A stretch of 64,000 bases of DNA from Roseiarcus sp963770275 (GCA_963770275.1 CAVYPD010000026.1:1-64000); one strand, 5' to 3'; positions 19,772 to 29,017 are shown, counted from the stretch's first letter. Program-made: numbers and translations. The notes: a model not told the origin generated them from the sequence alone.

Positions 19772-19783
19772 TCACGTATGTGA
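19772..19783. promoter_or_regulatory. Palindromic operator candidate TCACGTATGTGA (copy 1)
   Basis: TCAC-GTAT-GTGA dyad 127 bases upstream of the binding-protein start. The same 12 bases recur at 19907 and, slightly changed, at 21982. It is probably bound by a dimeric regulator not encoded nearby (inferred). Confidence 0.5.
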
Positions 19784-19906
19784 ATGGTCCGTCTCGTGGA
19801 TTTGCGCTGAGAGTAGGAGCGTCATGATTTCGCCGGCGCCGTCTCGCCGCTCGGGCGGAAATCGCGGCGCACCTCAGCTTTCCCGCGTCGTTCAGGTCGA
19901 CCGATT

Positions 19907-19918
19907 TCACGTATGTGA
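19907..19918. promoter_or_regulatory. Palindromic operator candidate TCACGTATGTGA (copy 2)
   Basis: Identical to copy 1, 135 bases away, in the gap between the binding-protein gene and the end of the SnoaL-like gene. Two copies at this distance could allow looping across the importer promoter (inference). Confidence 0.5.
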
Positions 19919-19995
19919 TTTCCGGCCATCGCTACGACACGCTGTTTGAAAGAAGCCGTGGAGAGCGACCGGCGCGCTTGTTCAAGGACAGAAAC

Positions 19996-20475
19996 TCAGC
20001 GGATGTCGTCGGCGAATTTTTGCGGATCCCAGGTACGTCCGCGATGCTCCGGCTGTGGGTCGCAACGAAAATTGCGCTCTTCGATGTACCACTTGCCGTT
20101 CACCTTGCGGAATTTGTCGTAATAGATTCCGGTCTCGAAGATCTTCGGCACCGGATAGACGCCGCAGGTGAAGCCGATGATGAACGAGCGCATCGTCGCC
20201 GTCTCGCCGTCGCCCTCGAGAAGCTGCACGCCGTTGTTCCAATGGCGCAGCTGCCCCTCGGCGAACTCGAATACCGACTGGCAGAAGTCGTGCAGCTCCT
20301 TTCGGCCCGTGTACCTTTTGGCCATCTTCGACTTGTTTCCCGCGCCGGTATGCAGGAACGCGCCGTCCTCGGTAAAGCAATTGGCGTAGGTTTCTGGGTC
20401 GCCGAGATCGATCGCGAAATCATAGCGCGCGATCACTTCACGAATTTCCTCCCGATCTTCCAGAGTCAGGGGCAT
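19996..20475 (-). CDS. SnoaL/NTF2-like domain protein
   Basis: 159 residues. The pattern LEDREEIREVIARYDFAIDL at the start, then YANCFTEDGAFLHTG, TGRKELHDFCQSV and NGKWYIEERNF near the end, is that of SnoaL-like proteins with the cone-shaped NTF2 fold. Members act as isomerases, hydratases, ring-hydroxylase small subunits or non-catalytic partners, so the reaction cannot be named. It is the last gene of a three-gene minus-strand set with an alpha/beta hydrolase and a hypothetical protein. Confidence 0.75.
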   Translation of the reverse strand: MPLTLEDREEIREVIARYDFAIDLGDPETYANCFTEDGAFLHTGAGNKSKMAKRYTGRKELHDFCQSVFEFAEGQLRHWNNGVQLLEGDGETATMRSFIIGFTCGVYPVPKIFETGIYYDKFRKVNGKWYIEERNFRCDPQPEHRGRTWDPQKFADDIR

Positions 20476-20514
20476 TTCAAGTCTCTCCGTTGCTCATGAG
20501 CGAAATCGCGCTGG

Positions 20515-21369
20515 CTACTTAGCCATGATCGTGGCGAGCAGCGTGGTCAGGTATTTCTTGAACGCCTCGGGGTGCTCGGACATGGGAAAGTGGCCCATGC
20601 CCTCCATTTGCGTGTAGGTCGCGCCCTTGATGGCGTCCGCGAGTGCGCGCGAGCGCTCGGGCGTCGCCGACCAGTCGTAATCGCCGCTGATCACATGCAC
20701 CTGAGTCTTCGATGTGTCGATTTTCGAGGCGGTCTGGGTGAGGTCGTGCTCGCCGAGATAATAGTCAAGGTCGCCGCGGAACACCTGCGGACCGCCCTGG
20801 CTATAGACCCAGGCCGTTTCACGGCGGAACTGTTCGGGGCTGTGGGGCGACATCTGCCCCAACATGAGTCCGGCCTTTGTTTCATTCGAGGTGCGCGGAT
20901 GCGACAAATATTCGAGGAAGGGCTCTGGATCATGCGTAGCAAGGCCTCCTTCGACCGCGATCACGGCGCGAAACAATCCGGGCTTGGCGAGCGCGAGGTC
21001 GGGCGCGAGATGGCCGCCCATCGAGCAGCCGACATAGATCCCTTTGTCGATCCCGAGGGCCTCCGTCATCGCCTCGATGAAATCGATGGCGAAGCTTTGC
21101 GACAGCGAATAGCGCTCACGCCACCAGGGCTTGCCGAGCGGGGGCACCGACTTGCCGTGATAGGGCAGGTCGTGGGCGATGAAACGGAACTGTGACGTCA
21201 GTTTCTCGTCTTCGAGGATGTGGCGCCATTGACGCCCGTCGCTGCCAGCCGTGTGCTGCATGAGAACGGGCGTTCCTTTGCCGGCCTCCTCGAAATAAAC
21301 GCGATACTCGACGCCTTGCACCGCGAGATGGACATACCGTCCGGTGATCGGACTGAACTTGGTCGCCAC
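20515..21369 (-). CDS. Alpha/beta hydrolase
   Basis: About 284 residues from GTG 21369, preceded by AAGGAG in the end of the upstream gene. Family features are the oxyanion region VLMQHTAGSDGRQW, the nucleophile elbow VGCSMGGHLA (Ser near residue 130), the acid in ISGDYDWSATPE and the catalytic His in EGMGHFPMSEHP. No signal peptide, so cytoplasmic. The YHGKSVPP and WWRERYSL segments resemble carboxylesterase or C-C hydrolase types, but the substrate is open. A longer frame to 21516 overlaps the preceding gene and is unlikely. Confidence 0.85.
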   Translation of the reverse strand: MATKFSPITGRYVHLAVQGVEYRVYFEEAGKGTPVLMQHTAGSDGRQWRHILEDEKLTSQFRFIAHDLPYHGKSVPPLGKPWWRERYSLSQSFAIDFIEAMTEALGIDKGIYVGCSMGGHLAPDLALAKPGLFRAVIAVEGGLATHDPEPFLEYLSHPRTSNETKAGLMLGQMSPHSPEQFRRETAWVYSQGGPQVFRGDLDYYLGEHDLTQTASKIDTSKTQVHVISGDYDWSATPERSRALADAIKGATYTQMEGMGHFPMSEHPEAFKKYLTTLLATIMAK

Positions 21370-21374
21370 GGCGC

Positions 21375-21767
21375 TCACTCCTTCTCGACAGTCGCAAGCG
21401 ACCGCAGGATCTCTCCGGAGCGACGGATCGCGTAATAGTAGGGCCAGAGATAGTCGGGGTCGCCACCGAGGCGGAAACCATGATGGGCGCTTGCCGGATA
21501 GAACTCGTGATACCAAGGCTCGGGCAGTGGCTTAAGGAACTGCGCCCAGTCGTCGGCGGGCGCCGTGATCACGACGTCGCCCAGGCCCGATTTCGCTGGC
21601 GCCTGAGAGTCGACGGCGTTGACCTCGCCGTCTTTGATTTTGATCAGATAGACGTCGTCGCCGATATCAAATCGAAGGCTCCCGCTCCAATAGCGCGCCA
21701 ACACCCGGAACTCCGCATCGTCGCGTAACGCCGACTTGAGCTTGTCGCGCGATAGTTTCACCTTCAA
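21375..21767 (-). CDS. Hypothetical protein, SCP2-like in appearance
   Basis: 130 residues, first gene of the hydrolase operon; its stop lies 5 bases before the hydrolase start. The N-terminal part (LRFDIGDDVYLIKIKDGEV) looks like the beta-sheet region of small sterol-carrier-like domains. A Trp/Pro/His-rich C-terminus follows (EPWYHEFYPASAHHGFRLGG). I do not recognise it firmly. Constant pairing with the hydrolase would suggest a substrate-binding or accessory role. Confidence 0.65.
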   Translation of the reverse strand: MKVKLSRDKLKSALRDDAEFRVLARYWSGSLRFDIGDDVYLIKIKDGEVNAVDSQAPAKSGLGDVVITAPADDWAQFLKPLPEPWYHEFYPASAHHGFRLGGDPDYLWPYYYAIRRSGEILRSLATVEKE

Positions 21768-21981
21768 GGTCAGTCCCTCTCGGTCATTCCTACGACGCTC
21801 TCCCGCCCGACGGGGAAGCCTCTTTACATTTGAACTTTACCAGCCGTGACTTACCGCCACAGCGCGCCACGGCGAACACGTTCCTTCTCGGGCGGCCCCT
21901 GATCTCATGGAAATCAGCGCACTGACATGCATCGCGTACGCGGTTGAAATCAAGGCGCGCGATGCGCTCGCGGGCCAAAAA

Positions 21982-21993
21982 TCACGTACATGA
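21982..21993. promoter_or_regulatory. Palindromic operator candidate TCACGTACATGA (copy 3)
   Basis: Near-perfect dyad matching copies 1 and 2 in 10 of 12 bases, about 215 bases upstream of the hydrolase operon start (21767). It links that operon and the importer at 16.6-19.6 kb to one regulator (inference). Confidence 0.45.
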
Positions 21994-22560
21994 AGTTCCT
22001 TCCGCACCGGCGTCGCCTCCGTGCGAGAAATGTAGCGTCGTCTTCTACGTCATCGGCCGGTTTCTTCTCGAGGACTATTGGTCAAGAAGCTGGTGAAAGG
22101 CTTCAACTGGTCTGGCAATGTCGACACCAACGGGCGAGGTCGGCCGGCCGATCGAGGACGGACGCATTCAGGGACGGTGGATCATAGGAATAAACCCAGC
22201 TGTCAGTGGATCAGCGTCGCGCGCGGCTTCCTGTGGGGAGCGCGAGTCCGCGATGTCGCCGGGCCTGACGCCGTGCCCGCGCTTCGCCTGCACGACTGAG
22301 TCACAATCGCGCATTGCGCGGGCTGAACCGCGACGGCGCTCAGGCCTCTAAGGACTACCCGTAGAGCGTCAACGGCAACAAGCCAAGGCGCTCCGCCACG
22401 TTGGTGTGGTGATAACGTGGATGCGCGGGTCGTGTGTGCAATTGACGTGTTCGGCCAGGAGCTAGCTAGGCCAAGGAGCGAGCGCTCTGCCATCATTTGA
22501 TCGGCGGCCATCTCAAATTGTCGGCCTCGTTACACCGTATAGGCGGACCGTCGAGTCGGA
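21994..22560. other. Intergenic stretch without recognisable gene
   Basis: Only short frames without family resemblance or ribosome sites are present. It may contain decayed DNA belonging to the epimerase remnant downstream. Confidence 0.5.
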
Positions 22561-22599
22561 CGTTCGCACGGATGCTAGAGGGCGTTGGAGGTTTCGCCA

Positions 22600-23265
22600 C
22601 TGTCAGCAAGGTCGACGACAGCTGTGCGCACTCTGGACGCGGTCGTTCATTTTGCGGCTATTGCTCGTATCCTGATCCGGCCGGACAACGTCATGTTCGC
22701 CGCGAACGTGCTCTCCACGTACAACGTCATCGAAGCGTCTGCTTTGCGGAGGGCGACCGTGATTACACAGCTTCCCCCGTCGACGAGGACTACGACCGAT
22801 CCGACTGACAGCGATGGCCTTTCCAAGCTGGTGGGCGAAAAGATCGCTCGATCCTTTGCGTCGCGAACTGGCGCCGACATCTACGCGCTTCGGATTGGCG
22901 TCGTGACCGAGCCCGCTGACTATGCGCGATTTCCGGCGACTCTCGCCGATCCGCTATCGCGCAAGCAAGACGCGTCGAGCTATATCGACGTTCGCGAGCT
23001 GGCCCAGATCGTCGATCTTTGCCTTGAGAAGGACGGCCTCGGCTTTCAGGTTTTCAACGCCACGAATGATGAGATTATTGCGAACGAGCCGACGATGTCG
23101 TTCCTTACCGAGAACGCGCCGCATACGCGGAGTAGGTGCGAGCTTGAGGGGCTCGAGGCGCCGATGGCTAATCGAAAGGCGCGGGAGGTTTTAGGCTTCC
23201 GCGAGCTGCACAACTCGCGAAAATACGTTCCCGGTCGTGATCGATCGCCAGCCGAGGCCCGCTGA
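22600..23265 (+). pseudogene. NAD-dependent epimerase/dehydratase remnant
   Basis: The Rossmann core of an SDR-type epimerase is visible from its second half: LDAVVHFAAIAR, NVLSTYNVIEASALRRAT, the active-site helix region DGLSKLVGEKIARSFASRTG and YALRIGVV. YIDVRELAQIVDLCLEK and FQVFNATNDEI follow. The glycine-rich NAD-binding start is missing, and PVDEDYD sits in a different frame from its flanks near 22790. The usual Tyr of the Y-x-x-x-K motif appears replaced (DGLSK for YGLSK). Probably inactive. Confidence 0.65.
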
Positions 23266-23323
23266 CCCTCGCTGCGCGGCGAGTGTGCAACGTTCGGGTC
23301 GAGAAATCGACGCGGCCTCCCGC

Positions 23324-24187
23324 TCAGGCCTTCACAGCGCCTGCCGTAAGGCCGGCGACGATGTAGCGCTGCGCCATCAGGAACATGAGGATCGCGGGCA
23401 GGATGGTCAGCGTGATGAAGGCGAGCACAAGCTGCCAGGAGGTCGTATACTGGCCCTGATAGGCCATAAGCCCGAGCGTCCACGGATAGCGCGATTCGCT
23501 GTTGAGCACGACGAGGGGCAGCAAATAGCCGTTCCAGCTTTCGACGAATGAGATGACCGCCACGGTCGACAAGATCGGTCCGGACAGCGGCAGGGTGATG
23601 TAGAAAAAATACCGGAAATAGCCGCAACCGTCCATCATCGCCGCATCCAAAAGCTCCACCGGCAATTGCTTGAACGCCGTCCGCAGCAGCAGCACGCTCA
23701 TCGCCAGGGAAAAGGCGACTTGGGGCAACACGACGCCCCAATAGGAATCGAGCAGCCCCAGGTCGCGGATCCTGATGAAGATCGGAATGATGCCCGTTGC
23801 CAGCGGAAACAACAGCCCGAGCATGACATAACTCAGCAGGAAGCGGTCGCCGAAGAAATGGAGATGGGCGAAGGTGAAAGCGGCCATCGCAGAGACGAGG
23901 AGCGTCATCGATACGGTGAGGAGGGCGAGAAGCAGCGAGTTTCCGAGGACCTGCCAGTAGCGGACGCCGGAAAGAATGTCCCAGTAATTCTGCCACACCC
24001 AGACGCGCGGAAGCGCGAACGGGTGAGACTGCAACTCGCCAAGCTCCTTGAAGCCATTGAGCGCGGTCAGCGCAAGCGGAACGACGACGACGCCCGCGAG
24101 CATTAGCAGCGCCGCGAAAGCAAGGAATGCAGGCAGTCCGCGCGGCCGACGGCCGGAAACTTCCTTGACGGATCGAGCTTCAGTCAT
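23324..24187 (-). CDS. Carbohydrate-type ABC transporter permease (MalG-like)
   Basis: 287 residues starting MTEARSVKEVSG at ATG 24187, overlapping the stop of the upstream permease. Intact, six membrane segments (first: FLAFAALLMLAGVVVVPLAL). The EAA loop reads ELLDAAMMDGCGYFRYFFYI near residue 185. Ends IVAGLTAGAVKA, typical of the family. No ATPase gene follows. Part of the third ABC importer of the window. Confidence 0.88.
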   Translation of the reverse strand: MTEARSVKEVSGRRPRGLPAFLAFAALLMLAGVVVVPLALTALNGFKELGELQSHPFALPRVWVWQNYWDILSGVRYWQVLGNSLLLALLTVSMTLLVSAMAAFTFAHLHFFGDRFLLSYVMLGLLFPLATGIIPIFIRIRDLGLLDSYWGVVLPQVAFSLAMSVLLLRTAFKQLPVELLDAAMMDGCGYFRYFFYITLPLSGPILSTVAVISFVESWNGYLLPLVVLNSESRYPWTLGLMAYQGQYTTSWQLVLAFITLTILPAILMFLMAQRYIVAGLTAGAVKA

Positions 24188-25151
24188 CCCGCATGACCAG
24201 ACGTTGATAGACAAGCGCGAAGGTGACCGAGATGACAAACAACACCACGCCAGCCGCCGAGCCGAAGCCGACACGCATCCGGGTGAGGCCGAAGTAATAG
24301 AGGAAGGACACCATCGTGTGCGTGGTGTCGAACGGCCCCCCGCCCGTCAGCGGCACGATCACGTCGAAGAGCTTTAGGCCGCCGATGACCGAGAAGAAAA
24401 TCGATAGCCGGATCATCGGCCCCAGCAACGGCAGCGTGATGTGCCAGAAGCGCTGGAAAGGTCCCGCGCCGTCCATCTCGGCCGCTTCGAGCATCTCCTT
24501 GTCAATGCCCTGAAGGCCGGCGACGTAGAGCATCATGTAGAAGCCGAAATATTTCCATAGGAGAACGATCAGAACGCCGGCGAAGGCCCAGTCCTTGCTT
24601 GCCAGCAAGTAGACGTTCGGCAGCCCGAAGAAGCCAGTGAAGAACGCTGGAATGCCGTACTGCCCGTCGAGCATGAACCGCCATATCAGGCCCGCGACGA
24701 CATCGGCTAGAACATAGGGAAGGAAGAAGATCATCCGAAACCACACGGCGCCTGTGACGCGCCCGGCGACCAGCAGCGCGACCCCGAGCGCGAGCGGCAG
24801 CTGAATCAGAAGGGAGACTGCAATGACCAACCCGTTGTTGACGAGCGCCCGAAGGAAAGCGGGATTGGTGAATAGCCAGACATAGTTCTTGAGGCCGATG
24901 AATTTTTCTGGACGTCCGTAGCCGTTCCAGTTGAAGAAACTGTACCAGCCCGCTTCGCCGACCGGCAGAATGACGAAAATCGTGAAGATGAGGAGCGCCG
25001 GCGGCAGGAACACGAGAAGCGTCGCCCAGCCGTTCAGCGACATACGCCGGCGCGTCTCAACAAACGCCGCCGGCGCGTGGGCGAAGGCGGGGGGGGACAA
25101 AGCGCCGCCCTGTTCCGCCGGGCTGGCGGAAGCGAGCGCGACGCGGTTCAT
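24180..25151 (-). CDS. Carbohydrate-type ABC transporter permease (MalF-like)
   Basis: 323 residues from ATG 25151, intact. A cytoplasmic N-terminus of about 35 residues leads into WATLLVFLPPALLIFTIFVI. EAA loop EMLEAAEMDGAGPFQRFWHI (about residue 225) and VIVPLTGGGPFDTTHTM before the last helices are as expected of MalF-type proteins. Lies between the binding-protein gene and the second permease, each junction only a few bases. Confidence 0.88.
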   Translation of the reverse strand: MNRVALASASPAEQGGALSPPAFAHAPAAFVETRRRMSLNGWATLLVFLPPALLIFTIFVILPVGEAGWYSFFNWNGYGRPEKFIGLKNYVWLFTNPAFLRALVNNGLVIAVSLLIQLPLALGVALLVAGRVTGAVWFRMIFFLPYVLADVVAGLIWRFMLDGQYGIPAFFTGFFGLPNVYLLASKDWAFAGVLIVLLWKYFGFYMMLYVAGLQGIDKEMLEAAEMDGAGPFQRFWHITLPLLGPMIRLSIFFSVIGGLKLFDVIVPLTGGGPFDTTHTMVSFLYYFGLTRMRVGFGSAAGVVLFVISVTFALVYQRLVMRDD

Positions 25152-25164
25152 CGCCGTGGACGGG

Positions 25165-26421
25165 CTACTGCTGGTCCCAGGCGTCCTGGATGGCCGCGGC
25201 CGCGGCTTCTGGCGTCGTCTGCCCAGCCGCCACTGCGACGGAGACATCGTTGATGACCCGACCGACCGACGGCCCCAGATCCTGATCAAAGAAGTTCTGA
25301 TGATAAGTCGTGGCGGCGAGTTCGGCCGCCACCTGCTTGACGAGTGGGTCCTTCACCCATGCGTCGCTGCCCTTGTAGGCGGGAATGTAGGCGCCTTTCT
25401 CGGCGGCCTCCTTGGCGTATTTCTCCTGGCTGAAGAAATTAAGAAAATCGACCGCCTCCTTGGGTGCCGTCTTGGTGACGAGGAAGCCGTTGACGCCGCC
25501 GAGCGTGTCGGTCGCCTTGCCCTTTCCGCCCTGCACGATCGGGAAGGAGAAGACGCCTATGTCTTCCTCTGGTTGGCCCTTGCCGCTCGCCGAGCTTGGC
25601 GCCTGCATGCCGATGAACCATTCGCCCATCAGCTCCATCGCGGCCTTGCCGTCGCCGAAGATGCCAGTCGATTCGGCGTGTTTGGTGGTGAGGTAGCCCG
25701 GCTGGAACGGTTCCAGCGCCGCAAGCTCGCGCAGGCGCTTGCCCGCCTCGACAAAGGTCGCGCTTTTAAACCCGCCATCCTTGCCCGCCTTGGCGTCTGC
25801 CAGAGCGTGCTCGCCGCCGATCCGCATCACAAGGTAGGAATAGTAGAAGTGCATCGGCCATTTCTCGCCGGCTCCGACCGAGATCGGAGTAATGCCGGCG
25901 GCCTTGAGCGTTTTCACCGCGGCCAGCAGGTCGTCCCAGCTCTTGATGTCTTCGGCTTTCACGCCCGCCTTCTCGAACAGCTTCTTGTTGTAGAAGAAGG
26001 AGACGACGCCCTGATCGAACGGCACGCCGACCGCCTTGCCGTCGACTTTGATCGAGTTGACCGCGGTCGGCGCCATATTGGCCTCGACGCCCGCGACGTC
26101 GGCGCTTACGTCCTTGAGAAAGCCGGCCTTGGCCTGCGCGTCCATGACGCCGCCGCCCCAGGTGTAGAACAGGCTCGGCCGTGACTCGTCCGCCTGCAGC
26201 ATGGTCGGCAGCTTGGCCTTGAACGCCTCGTTCTCGAGATATTTGACCTCGACCTTCACGCCCGGATGAGCCGCCTCGTAGTCCTTGGCGATCTGGTCCC
26301 AAAGCGCCTGCGTGGTCTTGTCCTCGCTGACGTGGAGCATCGTGACGGTCGTATCGGCAAAGGCCGGGGCGCTGAATGCGGCGGCGCAGATGGCCGCGAG
26401 CGCGAGATGACGAAGGCTCAT
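25165..26421 (-). CDS. ABC transporter extracellular solute-binding protein (family 1)
   Basis: 418 residues from ATG 26421 with GGGAGG upstream. A Sec signal (LALAAICAAAFSAPAFA) is cut after AFA near residue 22. The mature protein begins TTVTMLHVSEDKTTQALWDQ, with the GVPFDQGVVSFFYNKKLFEK and FGDGKAAMELMGEWFIGMQ segments typical of sugar-binding proteins. First gene of the importer and divergent from the ROK regulator, which probably controls it. The neighbouring Gfo/Idh and ThuA genes point to a sugar, inositol or disaccharide as ligand (inference). Confidence 0.88.
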   Translation of the reverse strand: MSLRHLALAAICAAAFSAPAFADTTVTMLHVSEDKTTQALWDQIAKDYEAAHPGVKVEVKYLENEAFKAKLPTMLQADESRPSLFYTWGGGVMDAQAKAGFLKDVSADVAGVEANMAPTAVNSIKVDGKAVGVPFDQGVVSFFYNKKLFEKAGVKAEDIKSWDDLLAAVKTLKAAGITPISVGAGEKWPMHFYYSYLVMRIGGEHALADAKAGKDGGFKSATFVEAGKRLRELAALEPFQPGYLTTKHAESTGIFGDGKAAMELMGEWFIGMQAPSSASGKGQPEEDIGVFSFPIVQGGKGKATDTLGGVNGFLVTKTAPKEAVDFLNFFSQEKYAKEAAEKGAYIPAYKGSDAWVKDPLVKQVAAELAATTYHQNFFDQDLGPSVGRVINDVSVAVAAGQTTPEAAAAAIQDAWDQQ

Positions 26422-26495
26422 GGTTTTCCTCCCAAAATCTGGTCCCGGCTTTTTTGTCCGAGATACAAAATAAATCTGTCGCGTCCTCATGAGAC

Positions 26496-26501
26496 TGTCA
26501 A
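26496..26501 (-). promoter_or_regulatory. -35 box (TTGACA) for the third ABC importer
   Basis: A perfect TTGACA on the minus strand about 75 bases before the binding-protein start. A -10 box is less clear; AT-rich bases follow at about 26465-26480. Confidence 0.35.
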
Positions 26502-26565
26502 GCGCGATCCAGCTTCGCCGCCCGCTACTACAGTCCTTCGGCTGAGACCGCTGGCGCAAGGGGCG

Positions 26566-26595
26566 TTGACAGGCCGCCAGAGCCCGTGAATTAAT
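26566..26595 (+). promoter_or_regulatory. Putative promoter of the ROK regulator gene
   Basis: TTGACA at 26566-26571 and, after 18 bases, TGA-ATTAAT (26587-26595) as an extended -10. Downstream, AATTAAT and ATAATT (26589-26613) form a loose inverted repeat that could be an operator for the ROK protein. Confidence 0.4.
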
Positions 26596-26636
26596 CCCGG
26601 CTGCAGAATAATTATCTTGGAAACGCCCTCCAAGCG

Positions 26637-27848
26637 ATGAAGACCGCCGACCCAGAGCTCATGCGCGCAATAAATCGCTTCCACGTGATGGACGCGATTC
26701 GTCGCCATGGGCCTGTGTCCCGCGTCCAGATTTGCCAGGTCACGGAGCTGAGCGCGACCACGGTTTCCGCCATTACCGCCGCTCTCCTGGATGACCGGCT
26801 CATCAGTTCGCTGCAAGTCGGGGCCGTGCGTGACGCTGGCCGTGGACGGCCGCGCGTCATGTTGCAGCTCAATCCGGACGCGGCCTATGTGGTCGGCGTG
26901 CGCCTGGCGCCCGACCAGATCACGGTCGCCGTTACCAATTTCTGCGCCGATATCCTCCACACGCTGTCTCTGCCGATCCGCATTGACCGCCAGACGGCGG
27001 CCGTCATCGCCGACCTCGTCGAGGACGGCGTGCGGCGCTGCATCGAGGACGCCGACGTTGAAATGTCCGACATTCTCGGCGTCTGCGTCGGGCTGCCGGG
27101 TGTCGTCGAGCGCTCGGCTGGCGTATGTCGGCAAAGCCCGATCTTCGGCGACCGCGACGTGCCCTTTGGCGCCGATTTGACGCGGCGGCTCGGCGTCCCC
27201 GTGTCGATCGACAGCGACGCCAACCTTGTGGCGCTCGCCGAGCACTGGTTCGGTCAGGCGCGCGACCTTAACGATTTTCTGGTCGTCAGCGTCGAGCGCA
27301 GCCTGGGGCTCGCCATCCTACACAATGGCGAACTCTTTCGCGGCGCAAACGGCCTCTCGCCCGACCTTGGCGACCTGATGGTCCGCGGGCCGGGGAACGG
27401 CGGGGGCCGGCTCGGCGACATGGCGTCCGAAATCTCGGTGCTTGGCGAGAGCGACGCCGCGCTTCCCTCCGGACGCGGCATGGCCCTTCTGCTGCGCCGA
27501 GCGGATGACGGCGACAAGGCGTGCCTCGCCGCGCTTGCCGCCGCAGGCGAAGCGCTTGGCTGCGCCGTCGCCAATCTCATCACCCTGTTCGCGCCGCCAA
27601 AGGTTATCATCACCGGTCGCGCAATGGCGAGCAGTGAGCATTTCATCCGGCCTTTGCGCGAGACGGTCGCGGCCCTTCTTCCGCCAAGCCTCGCCGACGT
27701 CTCGGACCTCGTGGTGCGCGAGTGGGACGACAGCATCTGGGCGCGCGGCGCGGCGGCCATGACTTTGCGCGAACTCTATGGCGCGCCCTGGGGCACGACC
27801 GGTCCAGCGCCGCTTCGCGCGTCGATTGAATTGAGGGACGAGGCATGA
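26637..27848 (+). CDS. ROK family transcriptional regulator (NagC/XylR type)
   Basis: 403 residues, intact. N-terminal winged helix-turn-helix in MDAIRRHGPVSRVQICQVTE followed by LSATTVSAITAALLDD. The sugar-kinase-like ROK domain follows, with VGVRLAPDQITVAVTNF, LGVCVGLPGVVE (about residue 150), SIDSDANLVALAEHWFGQA and SVERSLGLAILHNGELFRGA. The zinc-binding Cys cluster of sugar-binding ROK kinases is not seen, fitting a regulator. It diverges from the importer at 23.3-26.4 kb and overlaps the oxidoreductase gene by 4 bases (ATGA). The likely inducer is a sugar from the same pathway. Confidence 0.9.
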   Translation: MKTADPELMRAINRFHVMDAIRRHGPVSRVQICQVTELSATTVSAITAALLDDRLISSLQVGAVRDAGRGRPRVMLQLNPDAAYVVGVRLAPDQITVAVTNFCADILHTLSLPIRIDRQTAAVIADLVEDGVRRCIEDADVEMSDILGVCVGLPGVVERSAGVCRQSPIFGDRDVPFGADLTRRLGVPVSIDSDANLVALAEHWFGQARDLNDFLVVSVERSLGLAILHNGELFRGANGLSPDLGDLMVRGPGNGGGRLGDMASEISVLGESDAALPSGRGMALLLRRADDGDKACLAALAAAGEALGCAVANLITLFAPPKVIITGRAMASSEHFIRPLRETVAALLPPSLADVSDLVVREWDDSIWARGAAAMTLRELYGAPWGTTGPAPLRASIELRDEA

Positions 27849-28942
27849 ATCGGGTCAAAGTCGCGGTGATCGGTTGCGGCAACATCAGCGCGGCCTATCT
27901 CAAAGCCGCGAAGACGTTTCCGATCCTCGACATCGTCGCGCTCTCCGATCTGAACCTGGCCGCCGCCGAGGCACGCTCTGCTGAATTCAGCATTCCCGCG
28001 AAAACCGTCGAGGCCGTTCTGGCCGATTCCGCGATCGAGGTCATCCTCAACCTCACAGTCCCAAAGGCGCATGTCGAGGTCGGCCTCAAGGCGATCGCCG
28101 CCGGCAAGCACGTCCATTCCGAGAAGCCGCTCGGCGTCACTCTCGCTGAGGCCCGGACGCTCGTCGACGCGGCCGCCGCGAAGAGCTTGCGGCTCGGATC
28201 GGCGCCCGACACCTTTCTCGGCGGTTCGCATCAGACCGCGCGGCAATGCGTCGACGACGGGCTTATCGGCCGCCCGGTCGGTGGGACGGCCTTCTTCATG
28301 TGTCCGGGCCACGAGCGCTGGCATCCCAATCCCGGCTTCTATTACCTCACCGGCGGCGGACCGATGCTCGACATGGGCCCCTACTACGTCACCGACCTCG
28401 TCAACCTGCTTGGCCCCGTCGCGAGCGTCTCGGGCGTCGCGACTCGCACGCGCGACGAACGCCTCGTGACAAGTGAACCGTTGAAGGGAACGCGCGTCCC
28501 CGTCGAGGTCGCGACGCACGTGACGGGCGCGCTGCTCTTCGCGAGCGGCTCCGTGGTCTCGATGACCATGAGCTTCGACGTTCCCCGGCACCGGCACGCG
28601 CCGATCGAACTTTACGGCGAGGGGGGCTCGCTGATCGTGCCGGATCCCAATTACTTTGGCGGCAAGGTCGAATTCGCCACTGCTTCGGAGGACTGGCGCG
28701 AGATCCCGGTCGAGCACGCCTATGCCGACGGCAATTATCGCATCCTTGGCCTTGCGGACATGGCGCAGGCGATCCGCCAGGAGCGCCCGCATCGCACGAG
28801 CGGCGCACTCGCCTTCCACGTGCTCGAAGTCATGGAAGCCTTCCAGAAGTCCTCGGACTCAGGCGCCGCAGTCGCGATTGCGTCGCGTCCCGAACGTCCG
28901 GCGCCGATGCCGGCAAGGCTCAAGACCGGCGAACTGGATTGA
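27845..28942 (+). CDS. Gfo/Idh/MocA family NAD(P)-dependent oxidoreductase
   Basis: 365 residues, intact. Rossmann motif VAVIGCGNISAAYLKAA at the start, then the family triplet EKP in VHSEKPLGVTLAEAR (about residue 95). The substrate-binding His/Asp region is GGPMLDMGPYYVTDLVNLLG (about residue 175), where the Asp-x-x-x-Tyr/His pattern holds catalytic residues. It would oxidise a sugar, sugar acid or inositol carbon. Co-transcribed with the ROK regulator (overlap ATGA) and probably with the ThuA-like gene. Confidence 0.9.
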   Translation: MNRVKVAVIGCGNISAAYLKAAKTFPILDIVALSDLNLAAAEARSAEFSIPAKTVEAVLADSAIEVILNLTVPKAHVEVGLKAIAAGKHVHSEKPLGVTLAEARTLVDAAAAKSLRLGSAPDTFLGGSHQTARQCVDDGLIGRPVGGTAFFMCPGHERWHPNPGFYYLTGGGPMLDMGPYYVTDLVNLLGPVASVSGVATRTRDERLVTSEPLKGTRVPVEVATHVTGALLFASGSVVSMTMSFDVPRHRHAPIELYGEGGSLIVPDPNYFGGKVEFATASEDWREIPVEHAYADGNYRILGLADMAQAIRQERPHRTSGALAFHVLEVMEAFQKSSDSGAAVAIASRPERPAPMPARLKTGELD

Positions 28943-29017
28943 AGAGAAGGCGGCTGATGATGGGCTAGGGAAGCGCTGCCTCTATTTCGGAACGAGGGGG
29001 CTTGTCCGCGCCCAACC

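Noticed and set aside
21994..22560. Possible small genes before the epimerase remnant
   Set aside because: Frames lack ribosome sites and any family pattern; likely decayed DNA.
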